From the NCBI GenBank assembly GCA_031549725.1, contig JAVBPH010000069.1, positions 1-64,000 on the forward strand: a stretch of 64,000 nt of DNA, read 5' to 3'. A program made the translations under genes and the position numbers. Under the pieces are notes generated by a model. The model saw only the letters and a program-made list of their open reading frames with translations. It did not search any database and was not told the origin of the DNA. Each line of letters opens with the position of its first letter. Within the stretch, counting starts at the first letter, position 1. This DNA comes from UBA937 sp031549725 (GTDB taxonomy: Bacteria; Spirochaetota; Spirochaetia; Treponematales; Breznakiellaceae). Below are positions 35,819 to 43,916 of this stretch, one piece after another.

Positions 35819-38239
35819 ATGAATGATAACATCATGAATCCCTTTGGTACCTTGACTCCGAGAATGGGGAAATACCGGGAGGATCTGCTGAATGTCCGGC
35901 CCATGGTATGTACAGAAAGGGCAAAGCTCACCACCGAAACGTACCGGACTAATATGGATCAGCCCCTGGCTATCCGCCGGGCCCGGATGCTGAAAAATAT
36001 CCTGGAACATATGAGTATCTATATTGAACCTGAAACATTGCTCGCGGGGAATCAGGCTTCGGGAAACCGGAGCGCCCCCATCTTCCCGGAATACGCCATG
36101 GACTGGGTGATAGCAGAACTTGATGAATTTGATAAACGTGACGGTGACCGGTTCTATATTACGGAAGATAATAAGCAGGCCCTCCGGGATATGGCTCCCT
36201 TCTGGGAACACAATACCACCAAGGAGCGGGGGCTGGCATCTATGCCCGCGGAAAGCCGGGTGTTTTACGATCTGGGGATTATCAAGGCCGAAGGCAACAT
36301 CACCTCCGGGGATGCCCATGTGGCGGTAAACTACGAACGGGTACTCAAAAACGGCTTAAAGGAATATGAAGAGCGGACCCGCCGGAGGATGGACGCCCTG
36401 GACCTGACCGACTGGACGAACCTGAATAAACGCTACTTCTACGAAGCCATCCTGATGGTGATTGATGCGGTGGTCGCTTTCGCCCGCCGCTATGCGGACC
36501 TGGCCTTAAATATGGCGGAAAAGGAAACCAGCCAGGAACGCCGGACCGAACTCCTGGAAATGAACCGGGTTCTGAACAAGATTCCCTATGAAGGGGCAGA
36601 AAGTTTTTATGAAGCAGTCCAGTCTCTCTGGCTACTCCACCTCATCCTTCAGATAGAATCCAACGGCCATTCCCTTTCCTACGGCAGGATGGACCAGTAC
36701 CTGAATCCATTTTATGAAAAGGACCTGGCCGCGGGAACCATTACCCAGGATAAAGCCGTTGAACTCCTGACAAATCTTTGGCTGAAAACCTATACCATCA
36801 ACAAGATCCGTTCCTGGAGCCATACCCGGTTTTCCGCAGGAAGCCCACTGTATCAGAATGTTACCGTCGCAGGCCAGACGATTGACGGAAAGGATGCGGT
36901 GAATCCCATGACCCACCTGATCCTGAAAAGTGTTGCCCGGACCAGGCTTCCCCAGCCGAACCTGACAGTCCGGTATCATAAGGGTCTGTCCGATGAGTTT
37001 ATGCTGGAATGTGTTGAGGTGGTTAGGCTTGGCTTTGGCATGCCCGCCTTCAACAGTGATGAAATCATTATCCCTTCGTTTATTGAAAAAGGTGTAGCAA
37101 AAGAGGATGCCTATAACTACAGTGCCATCGGCTGCGTGGAGGTGGCTGTTCCCGGTAAGTGGGGATACCGCTGTACCGGAATGAGCTTCCTTAACTTTCC
37201 TAAATCCCTGATGATAGCCCTGAACAACGGGGTTGATATCGAAAGCGGAAAACAGGTCTGCCGGGGGATTGGCCATTTCAGAGATATGTCCGGTTTTGAT
37301 GAAGTCATGGCCGCCTGGGACAGGATCATCCGGGAATTTACCCGGCACAGTATCATTATTGATTCCTGCGCGGACAGTGTTCTGGAAAGGGATACCGCGG
37401 ACATTCTGTGTTCGGCCCTGTGTGATGACTGTATTGACCGGGGATTGAATTTGAAAGAGGGCGGGGCGGTGTATGATTTTATCAGCGACCTGCAGGTAGG
37501 CATTGCTAATTTGGCGGACAGCCTGGCGGCAATTAAAAAATGCGTGTTCGAAGACCGCAGTTTCAGCCCCGCAGAACTCTGGGAAGCCCTTCAGGAAAAT
37601 TTTGAAGGGGAACGGGGTGAAACCATCCGGCAGGTACTGATCCATGAAGCACCGAAATACGGCAATGATGATGATTACCCGGACAGCCTTATCCGGGAAG
37701 CCTACAATATATATCTGGATGAACTTTCCAAATACAAGAATACCCGGTATGGCCGGGGACCCATCGGTGGTGTATATTACGGCGGGACCTCGTCGATCAG
37801 CGCCAATGTGCCCCAGGGAGCGGGGACCACCGCCACTCCGGACGGACGTAAAGCCGGTGAACCCCTGGCAGAGGGATGCTCCCCATCCCATGGAATGGAC
37901 CGGAGCGGTCCCACCGCGGTTTTCAAATCGGTGTCCAAGCTTCCCACGGAAAAAATCACCGGGGGGGTTCTCCTGAATCAGAAGGTTACTCCCCTTATGC
38001 TCAGCACCGGGGAAAACCGGACCAAACTGGTTATGCTCCTGCGGACTTTCTTTAACCGGCTGCACGGGTTCCATGTACAATACAATGTGGTGAGCCGGGA
38101 TATTCTTCTGGATGCCCAGGTAAACCCTGAAAAACACCGGGATCTGATTGTACGTGTAGCAGGATACAGTGCATTCTTTAATGTGCTGAGCCGTCAGACC
38201 CAGGATGATATTATTGAACGGACCGAGCAGGCTGTGTGA
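35819..38239 (+). CDS. YbiW-type glycyl-radical enzyme, predicted 1,5-anhydroglucitol-6-phosphate lyase
   Basis: An 806-residue oxygen-sensitive enzyme. The catalytic Cys is 439 in AIGCVEVAVPGKWGYRC, and the radical-bearing Gly is 782 in VRVAGYSAFF near the C-terminus. Long stretches match what I remember of E. coli YbiW: GNQASGNRSAPIFPEY, KAEGNITSGDAHVAVN, ILQIESNGHSLSYGRMDQYL, AGSPLYQNVT, GIANLADSLAA, APKYGNDDD, YGRGPIGGVYYGGTSSIS. The motif context differs from pyruvate formate-lyase (CC) and glycerol dehydratase. E. coli YbiW is reported to open 1,5-anhydroglucitol-6-phosphate to 1-deoxyfructose-6-phosphate. GGAGAG lies 8 bases before the chosen ATG. The FSA-type aldolase follows after 22 bases. 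Confidence 0.93.
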   Translation: MNDNIMNPFGTLTPRMGKYREDLLNVRPMVCTERAKLTTETYRTNMDQPLAIRRARMLKNILEHMSIYIEPETLLAGNQASGNRSAPIFPEYAMDWVIAELDEFDKRDGDRFYITEDNKQALRDMAPFWEHNTTKERGLASMPAESRVFYDLGIIKAEGNITSGDAHVAVNYERVLKNGLKEYEERTRRRMDALDLTDWTNLNKRYFYEAILMVIDAVVAFARRYADLALNMAEKETSQERRTELLEMNRVLNKIPYEGAESFYEAVQSLWLLHLILQIESNGHSLSYGRMDQYLNPFYEKDLAAGTITQDKAVELLTNLWLKTYTINKIRSWSHTRFSAGSPLYQNVTVAGQTIDGKDAVNPMTHLILKSVARTRLPQPNLTVRYHKGLSDEFMLECVEVVRLGFGMPAFNSDEIIIPSFIEKGVAKEDAYNYSAIGCVEVAVPGKWGYRCTGMSFLNFPKSLMIALNNGVDIESGKQVCRGIGHFRDMSGFDEVMAAWDRIIREFTRHSIIIDSCADSVLERDTADILCSALCDDCIDRGLNLKEGGAVYDFISDLQVGIANLADSLAAIKKCVFEDRSFSPAELWEALQENFEGERGETIRQVLIHEAPKYGNDDDYPDSLIREAYNIYLDELSKYKNTRYGRGPIGGVYYGGTSSISANVPQGAGTTATPDGRKAGEPLAEGCSPSHGMDRSGPTAVFKSVSKLPTEKITGGVLLNQKVTPLMLSTGENRTKLVMLLRTFFNRLHGFHVQYNVVSRDILLDAQVNPEKHRDLIVRVAGYSAFFNVLSRQTQDDIIERTEQAV

Positions 38240-38261
38240 GTATACATGAGGAGACATAACC

Positions 38262-38957
38262 ATGGAATTTTTGTTTGACAGTGCAAACCTGGCGAATATC
38301 CGGAAATACAGCGAATCCTTTCCCATTACCGGAGTTACCAGTAATCCCAGCATCCTGAAAGCAGAGGGTAAAATTAATTTTTTTGAACATATGCGGGAAA
38401 TCCGGCGGATTATAGGTATGGAACGGACCCTCCATATCCAAACCATAGCGGAGGACTGCGAGGGAATTCTCCGGGAAGCCGATGCCATCCTGAAGCATGT
38501 GGATGATAAGGTGTTTATCAAGATTCCCACCAACGAAGAAGGCCTTAAGGCTATTCAGCGTCTGAAACGGTACGGAATCGGTATTACCGCCACTGCCATC
38601 TATTCAAAAATCCAGGGTTTTATGGCGGTCACCGCGGGCGCTGATTTTATTGCTCCCTACTGCAACCGGATGGAAAATGCGGATATAAACCCGTCGGAAA
38701 TGATTGCCGCCCTGGCCCAGATGATCGAAAAGAACCAGAGCAAAAGCCGGATAGTAGCAGCCAGTTTCAAGAATATTGCCCAGGTGAACGATGCCCTCCG
38801 GGCGGGCGCCCACACGGTTACCCTGCCGCCGGAATTACTGCACCAGGTTTTTGGCATGGCCGCAATCCAGCAGGCTATTGATGGATTCAGGGCGGACTGG
38901 AAAACAATCCAGGGGAATGTGACAATCACCGACCTGGCCATTACGGATAAGCCGTAA
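38262..38957 (+). CDS. Fructose-6-phosphate aldolase-like transaldolase family protein
   Basis: A 231-residue protein of the small transaldolase/FSA group. The N-terminal MEFLFDSANLANIRKY and GVTSNPSILKAEG form the first barrel strands; the Schiff-base lysine is Lys87 in VFIKIPTNEEGLKAI; TATAIYS, APYCNRMENADINP and AASFKN follow. FSA enzymes cleave fructose-6-phosphate or 1-deoxyfructose-6-phosphate to glyceraldehyde-3-phosphate and dihydroxyacetone or hydroxyacetone. As the last gene of the operon, with GAGGAG upstream, it would complete the pathway begun by the kinase and radical enzyme. No hydroxyacetone reductase (GldA) is in the window. Confidence 0.9.
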   Translation: MEFLFDSANLANIRKYSESFPITGVTSNPSILKAEGKINFFEHMREIRRIIGMERTLHIQTIAEDCEGILREADAILKHVDDKVFIKIPTNEEGLKAIQRLKRYGIGITATAIYSKIQGFMAVTAGADFIAPYCNRMENADINPSEMIAALAQMIEKNQSKSRIVAASFKNIAQVNDALRAGAHTVTLPPELLHQVFGMAAIQQAIDGFRADWKTIQGNVTITDLAITDKP

Positions 38958-38979
38958 GAGCACTATTTTTCATTCGGCA

Positions 38980-39032
38980 GTCTGGTTTAATAAATTTCCT
39001 ATCGAACGGGTCTCCGCTGGATTCGGCTCACC
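38980..39032 (+). repeat. Family B element, shortened copy
   Basis: GTCTGGTTTAATA is followed directly by AATTTCCTATCGAACG and (G/A)G(T/C)CTCCG(C/T)TGGAT, as at 18302-18420, but the 68 bases forming the first hairpin's loop and right arm are missing. The downstream GAGGCTC arm is also absent. Confidence 0.65.
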
Positions 39033-39106
39033 TCTAATGATACCCCGGGGAAGATCATAAAATAATAAATAAATTCTAAAATAAACTATCCCTGATATTC
39101 AAGCAT

Positions 39107-39142
39107 AAAAAACCGGAGGATTGGGATACCCTCCGGTTTTTT
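39107..39142. terminator. Bidirectional terminator between the aldolase and PPC-protein genes
   Basis: AAAAAACCGGAGG and CCTCCGGTTTTTT form a 13-bp stem with T runs on both strands. It lies between the convergent stops at 38957 and 39159. Confidence 0.9.
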
Positions 39143-39158
39143 GATCAGTGTTTTTTCA

Positions 39159-40718
39159 TTATCTGGTTATACTGAGGGTGTACATTTCGGGGTAGGAGAA
39201 ATCATCCAGGGTTTCCGCCAGGATGTAATACTTTCCAGGTTCCAGGCGTATCCTTAAACGTGCATCATAGCTGCTGCCCCCGTCGTCATCTTCCCCGATT
39301 AACTTACCCTGTTCATTGTAAAGTTCAAGGTACGTATCCAGGTCCGAAGACTCTCCAATGGCAGTAATGGTATAGGTTCCGGCGGTGGTAACAGTAAACC
39401 ATGCCCAATCCATGTCGTCCGAATTGGTAAAGGTCCGGGTCTGCGGGTTATTTACCGTAATTTCCTTGGCCTCCCTCATGGTATTGTCCGGCTCGTACTG
39501 ATCCCTTATTATGGCATCGTTTAATTTTATATAGAGGGAATAGGGCCCCGTGGTTCCGTCCAATTCTTCCAGCTCAATATAATAGGTTCCTCCGGAGACC
39601 ACAAAGGATAGTCTCGCGTTATATCCGCTCCCGCCGTCATCGTCCTCTGCAACTACTTCACCGGTTTCATCGTACAGGGTTATGTAGGTATCCAGGTCGC
39701 TGTCGGTGTAAATAAGCAGCATCTTGTCTTCCGGGGGTACGGTAATTTTGTACCAGTCCACGTCGTTGGAACTCATAAAGAAACCCTTATAAGCCTCTGC
39801 CTTCGGTTCCACCGGGTATGCCTGGCCCATGGTGTCGTTGGGTTCCATGTTCTGGTCATCAATTTGAATAGTTCCGGCACTGAAGGAATAGAAACCGGTC
39901 TCACCATCATAGCCGAATACTTTTATATAAATGGTTTCCCCGGTTTTTACCTGATAAACTATTCCCGCATCATAGCTGTCCCCGTAATCATCGTTGGAAG
40001 CAAGGCTTCTTTTCCCAGGGTTATAGAGCTCCATGCAGCTGTCAAAATCATCCGTACCTTCAGCAACGAAAAAAACATAGGCATCTTTTAATGCTGTATA
40101 CACAAACCAGTCCTCATCATTTCTGGAATGGATAGTCCTGGAAAGTTTCTCCCCATCCAGGCTGACCTGGATCGGATGTTCGAAACTGTCGGGTTCAAAA
40201 ATATCCATGGGAATACCCGACCTGCCCGATACGTTGACCATGTCCATGAGGTACATGGTTTTCTGAAGATCCGTCTGCCATGCATATACAATGGTATTAT
40301 CCTTGGTCCGGATAAGCCTGGTATAAATACGGAAGATATTCCCAATCTCAACAATTTCACCGGTGATCATATAATCAGCCCCGGGTGATGAGGGGGCAGG
40401 GGATGCTGTTCCGGCGCCGGATATTAATTGGAACTGGTTTGCTCCGTTAACCGAAAGGTAATTCACCAGATTCTGGTTCATCACATTGCCCAGGGAAATA
40501 ATCATATTTTGATACACAAAGGTTCCCACCAGTACCTTAGGTTTCGTATTACCGCTTTCTTTTTTCAGCTGGGCGATAATGAGGGCGCCTAATTTCTGGC
40601 CTTCCTTGTCCAGGTCCTGCAGGGTATTAACCTGAACCTCTGTCTGGGCAAAAAGGGAAACCGGAAGAATACTGCAGATCAGCAGCAGGCAAAATAAAAA
40701 TCGGACTGGTTTTTTCAA
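39159..40718 (-). CDS. Secreted protein with three pre-peptidase C-terminal (PPC) domains
   Basis: A 519-residue exported protein starting at TTG, with AAAAGGAG seven bases upstream. Residues 1-25 are a signal peptide ending LFAQ. Residues ~30-165 resemble the FlgO/CsgG-type lipoprotein fold (VLVGTFVYQN, GADYMITGEIVEIGNIFRIYTRL). Three successive PPC-like beta-sandwich repeats follow (about 190-285, 290-395, 410-519), each with a 'DxDW' start (NDEDWFVY, NDVDWYKI, DDMDWAWF) and a 'DxYxxLY...DDxGxxYxA' element with many Asp, likely Ca-binding. No peptidase domain is present, so a binding role at the envelope is more likely than proteolysis. Confidence 0.8.
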   Translation of the reverse strand: MKKPVRFLFCLLLICSILPVSLFAQTEVQVNTLQDLDKEGQKLGALIIAQLKKESGNTKPKVLVGTFVYQNMIISLGNVMNQNLVNYLSVNGANQFQLISGAGTASPAPSSPGADYMITGEIVEIGNIFRIYTRLIRTKDNTIVYAWQTDLQKTMYLMDMVNVSGRSGIPMDIFEPDSFEHPIQVSLDGEKLSRTIHSRNDEDWFVYTALKDAYVFFVAEGTDDFDSCMELYNPGKRSLASNDDYGDSYDAGIVYQVKTGETIYIKVFGYDGETGFYSFSAGTIQIDDQNMEPNDTMGQAYPVEPKAEAYKGFFMSSNDVDWYKITVPPEDKMLLIYTDSDLDTYITLYDETGEVVAEDDDGGSGYNARLSFVVSGGTYYIELEELDGTTGPYSLYIKLNDAIIRDQYEPDNTMREAKEITVNNPQTRTFTNSDDMDWAWFTVTTAGTYTITAIGESSDLDTYLELYNEQGKLIGEDDDGGSSYDARLRIRLEPGKYYILAETLDDFSYPEMYTLSITR

Positions 40719-40742
40719 AATATACTCCTTTTAATAACAACT

Positions 40743-40780
40743 GGGAACTTCTAAAAACTTCAGTTTTTAGAAGTTTTCCC
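40743..40780. repeat. AACTTCTAAAAAC hairpin
   Basis: A near-perfect stem (GGGAACTTCTAAAAACT with its complement) ends at CCCTAGG, where the 136-bp tandem repeat begins. The same hairpin type occurs at 35758 and 46393. Confidence 0.65.
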
Positions 40781-41052
40781 TAGGGAAACACTGATTAATG
40801 CCCACAGAGCATTAATCAGTGTATTCTTTAATGCAGGCAATTCTTTGTGCAGCAAAGAATTGCGGAGGGAACCGCTGATTGGCCGCATATTACAGCCGGT
40901 TTAATCAGCGGTTCCCTAGGGAAACACTGATTAATGTCCACAGAGCATTAATCAGTGTATTCTTTAATGCAGGCAATTCTTTGTGCAGCAAAGAATTGCG
41001 GAGGGAACCGCTGATTGGCCGCATATTGCGGCCGGTTTAATCAGCGGTTCCC
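40781..41052. repeat. Two tandem copies of a 136-bp triple-hairpin unit
   Basis: Copy 1 is 40781-40916 and copy 2 is 40917-41052; they differ at only three positions. Each unit contains ACACTGATTAATG/CATTAATCAGTGT, GCAATTCTTTG/CAAAGAATTGC, and AACCGCTGATT/AATCAGCGGTT hairpins. Each boundary falls in CCCTAG. No open frame was seen. Near-identity implies recent duplication. Confidence 0.9.
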
Positions 41053-41156
41053 TAGATGTAGGATGGAGAAACTTTTTTATTTCGCTACAAGGTAAAGAAA
41101 TAAAAATTTCTCCGGGGGCAGCTCTAAAAATCTGACCGAGTTTTTAGAGCTGCCCC
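41053..41156 (-). repeat. Family C element (copy 2, reverse, missing one stem)
   Basis: Begins TAGATGTA directly after the tandem repeat. It has a GGAGAAA/TTTCTCC hairpin whose loop contains GGTAAAGAAATA, then GGGGGCAGCTCTAAAAA with its complement around the loop CTGACCGAG. The outermost third stem of other copies is absent, replaced by the tandem repeat. Confidence 0.7.
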
Positions 41157-41201
41157 ACTGATCGGGTTATGTCCCCGGCGGATTCTCGGTTTATGGATAC
41201 C

Positions 41202-42506
41202 CTAAGACTGATTTTTACGTATAAATTCAATTATATCACCTACGGTAAGGTTTTCCCGGTTCTCCCTGGATGCGATTACCCTGAGGCTTAGCGGGTCCTT
41301 TTGAGGATCCTGTCCTGGTAAAATAATATAGGAAGCTCCTTTTTTTTCTGCCAGAACAAACTGCTGGGTAAGTTTTTTTTCTTCCAGAAAAACTTCACAG
41401 GGTATTCCTGCTTTCCTGAATTTCGCTGCCAGGGCCTGGTATGATCCGGACCGGGTTTCATCGATGCAGGCTATAATTAAATCCGCATAGGAATTTTTTC
41501 CTTTGATTTGTCCCAGGGTTTCCAAAGCGGCTATAAGCCGGTCCAGGCCGATGGAAGAACCCACCCCGGTAAGTTTCTCCTTTGAATAAAGGCCGGCCAA
41601 ATCATCGTAACGGCCGCCGGAACAGACAGAACCGATATCCGGCAGAGCATTCAGAAAGGTTTCATACACGATACCCGTATAGTAATCCAGTCCCCGGGTA
41701 ATCGACGGATCGATTACAAAGGATGATGAGGTACCGGTCTCATCCATAAATCGGCGGATCATCCGCATCCGTTCGGTAAAGGGATTGTCCCCTCCCGCAG
41801 CCAGGGTCATGGATTCCAGGGTTTTTTCAAAATTTTCCCTGGGCTTGATAAAATCCAAAACCTTTTCCGCCCGGCCTGGGTCAAGAATTTCCGTCAGCAG
41901 TTTTCTGGTTTCATCCAGACCTATCTTGGCCAGCTTATCCACGGTTCTTAAAATTTCCACGGATTTATCCAGGGCATCGATATGTTTCAGGAAAAGATTA
42001 AAAAGTCCCCGGTGGTTCACCCGGATGGTTACATCCCCGACTCCAATAGCCATGAGGGTATTTCTCATCATCAGAAGAATTTCAAAATCCGCCCCGGGGC
42101 TGTCGCTTCCCACGATATCAAAATCACACTGGGTAAATTCCCGGTACCGGCCCCGCTGGGTGTTTTCACCACGCCAGACCTTGGCAATGTGGTAACGCTT
42201 AAAGGGAAGGTTCAGCTCATGCCGGTGTTCCGCCAGGAAACGGGCGAAGGGGACGGTTAAATCGAAACGCAGGGCCACGTCCCGGCTTCCGTGATCATTA
42301 AAGCGGTACACCTGTTTTTCCGTCTCTCCGCCGCCTTTTCCCAGAAGGATTTCAGCATATTCCAGAACGGGCGTATCTATTGGAACAAATCCGAAGGAAC
42401 GGAAGGATGCTTCAATTTTTTCAACCAGATCTCTTCTTGCTATCTCAGCGGAAGGAAGAAAATCCCTGAAACCTTTTAAAATCCGGGGTTCAATAAAATC
42501 GGCCAT
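41202..42506 (-). CDS. hisS: Histidyl-tRNA synthetase
   Basis: A 434-residue cytoplasmic class II aminoacyl-tRNA synthetase that charges tRNA-His. Motif 1 is in the N-terminal GFRDFLPSAEI region. Motif 2 is KVWRGENTQRGRYREFTQCDFDIVG. The His-binding GLDYYTGIVYE precedes motif 3, GVGSSIGLDRLIAAL. The last ~95 residues are the anticodon-binding domain (ADLIIACIDE through the end). MADFIEPRILKG is chosen as the start because GGAG lies five bases upstream and homology begins there. Confidence 0.96.
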   Translation of the reverse strand: MADFIEPRILKGFRDFLPSAEIARRDLVEKIEASFRSFGFVPIDTPVLEYAEILLGKGGGETEKQVYRFNDHGSRDVALRFDLTVPFARFLAEHRHELNLPFKRYHIAKVWRGENTQRGRYREFTQCDFDIVGSDSPGADFEILLMMRNTLMAIGVGDVTIRVNHRGLFNLFLKHIDALDKSVEILRTVDKLAKIGLDETRKLLTEILDPGRAEKVLDFIKPRENFEKTLESMTLAAGGDNPFTERMRMIRRFMDETGTSSSFVIDPSITRGLDYYTGIVYETFLNALPDIGSVCSGGRYDDLAGLYSKEKLTGVGSSIGLDRLIAALETLGQIKGKNSYADLIIACIDETRSGSYQALAAKFRKAGIPCEVFLEEKKLTQQFVLAEKKGASYIILPGQDPQKDPLSLRVIASRENRENLTVGDIIEFIRKNQS

Positions 42507-42671
42507 ACATACTCCAAAAGGGTGATCCGTTATTTCCCGCATAAGGGGTCCGGAACACTTCATCATTTATCCTATTTTGCCATGGTTGAACCGGATGATG
42601 CAACAGGGAATTGATTCTTTTATCAATGGAGAAGAAAAAATATGGAAGATTATGCATTCATAGGAAAATGA

Positions 42672-43916
42672 TCAGGGAGAACCATGTTTTTTTAAACCTG
42701 CGATAATTACAATTAACAGAATCAGGGCGGCTAAAACAATGGAAACATTCATAAAAAACTTTTCTATTGGCATTCCCGCCAGGGTTTCCTGGGGTTTTGA
42801 ATCCGGGGATGCTACCGGGGTTTCCCGGGGCTTTGAACTCGGGGTTTCCTTTGTATGGCCAATTGTACAGGGATCTACCCCTTCCCGCAGAATATATTCA
42901 CCGTAATTTCTTATATCATAATCCGGTTTTGTCAGGGAATAATCCCCGTATTCCAGGAAAAAAGAATTCCCTTCCCCCGCATTAAATACCAGTTTCTGGA
43001 AACGGTAGAACAGGGTGACGTTTTTAACTTCCAGGGGTCTATCATCTCCATTGAAAATTGTAATCACCAAATCATTGTCACTGGACCGTCTGTCCAGGAT
43101 GATGTAGTTTTTTTCCAGTAATTCCCCCCGGAAAGGAAACCGGTATATTTCGTCTCTTTTGTAGGATGCAGCGACTTCCCTCTGGAAGGTGCCGCCGGTT
43201 TCAAACTGGATGCTGTCTATATGCAGATAACGTATTTCATTCTTTGGAATAGTGATCAGGGTGTTCTGGTCTTTTTCCTCAATTTCAAATGCCGGATGAA
43301 ATTCCCTGGTGAATAATTGCCGGTCCTGGATCATTTCGGTGTATATGAGCTTTAAAGAATCGGGCTGCAGGGTATGTTCCGCCGCTTTAATTCTATAATA
43401 GGAATACTTCTCGGTCCGTCCGAAGGGGATGGTCTTCTGGGAAAAAGTTCTTACATCATAGATAAAAGCTTCGGTTACCGGGACCCAATTATTGCCGTCA
43501 TGGCTTCCCAGGAGAGCCACTGTCTCGGCAAAGCCGGAATTAAGGGTTGTTATTTCTAAATGATTCCCATAAACATCGGAATGTTCTTTTTTTAGGATTT
43601 TAAAATCGAAATACTCGTCACCGTCTTTTATAAAAGACCCCAGGTATTCGGATCCAAAAAAAGTATCCAGGATTTTCTCATAGGTAAGCGAATTGTAAAT
43701 AAAATACGGAACAGGATTCCCTTCCTCATTAACAATTCTTATGTCCCGGAAGTCGTAGGCCGCCCGGGTAATCACATCCCGGTCCAGGATAATTTCCTTA
43801 TAATCCTTTTCTCCGGTCAGGATTATTTCCCCTGAATAATGAATAGCGGCTTCTTCTGAGAAAACAAAGAAAGCCGTACAAAAATAAAATATAAAGAGAA
43901 GTTTAACCTTCGTCAT
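42672..43916 (-). CDS. DUF3999-like periplasmic protein with C-terminal anchor
   Basis: A 414-residue protein: signal peptide (KLLFIFYFCTAFFVFSEE), a long beta-rich extracytoplasmic part (DVITRAAYDFRDIRIVNEEGNPVPYFI near the start), a Pro/Lys/Thr linker at about 355-380, a single transmembrane helix near 390-408 and a short basic tail. It overlaps the stop of the DUF2339 gene by 14 bases, a pairing known for DUF3999 proteins. Function is unknown. The two probably form one membrane complex. Confidence 0.8.
   Translation of the reverse strand: MTKVKLLFIFYFCTAFFVFSEEAAIHYSGEIILTGEKDYKEIILDRDVITRAAYDFRDIRIVNEEGNPVPYFIYNSLTYEKILDTFFGSEYLGSFIKDGDEYFDFKILKKEHSDVYGNHLEITTLNSGFAETVALLGSHDGNNWVPVTEAFIYDVRTFSQKTIPFGRTEKYSYYRIKAAEHTLQPDSLKLIYTEMIQDRQLFTREFHPAFEIEEKDQNTLITIPKNEIRYLHIDSIQFETGGTFQREVAASYKRDEIYRFPFRGELLEKNYIILDRRSSDNDLVITIFNGDDRPLEVKNVTLFYRFQKLVFNAGEGNSFFLEYGDYSLTKPDYDIRNYGEYILREGVDPCTIGHTKETPSSKPRETPVASPDSKPQETLAGMPIEKFFMNVSIVLAALILLIVIIAGLKKHGSP

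Noticed and set aside
36632..38533. 633-codon open frame antisense to the glycyl-radical enzyme
   Set aside because: The plus strand carries a full, motif-complete YbiW-type enzyme. The antisense product shows no recognisable domain and spans two genes.
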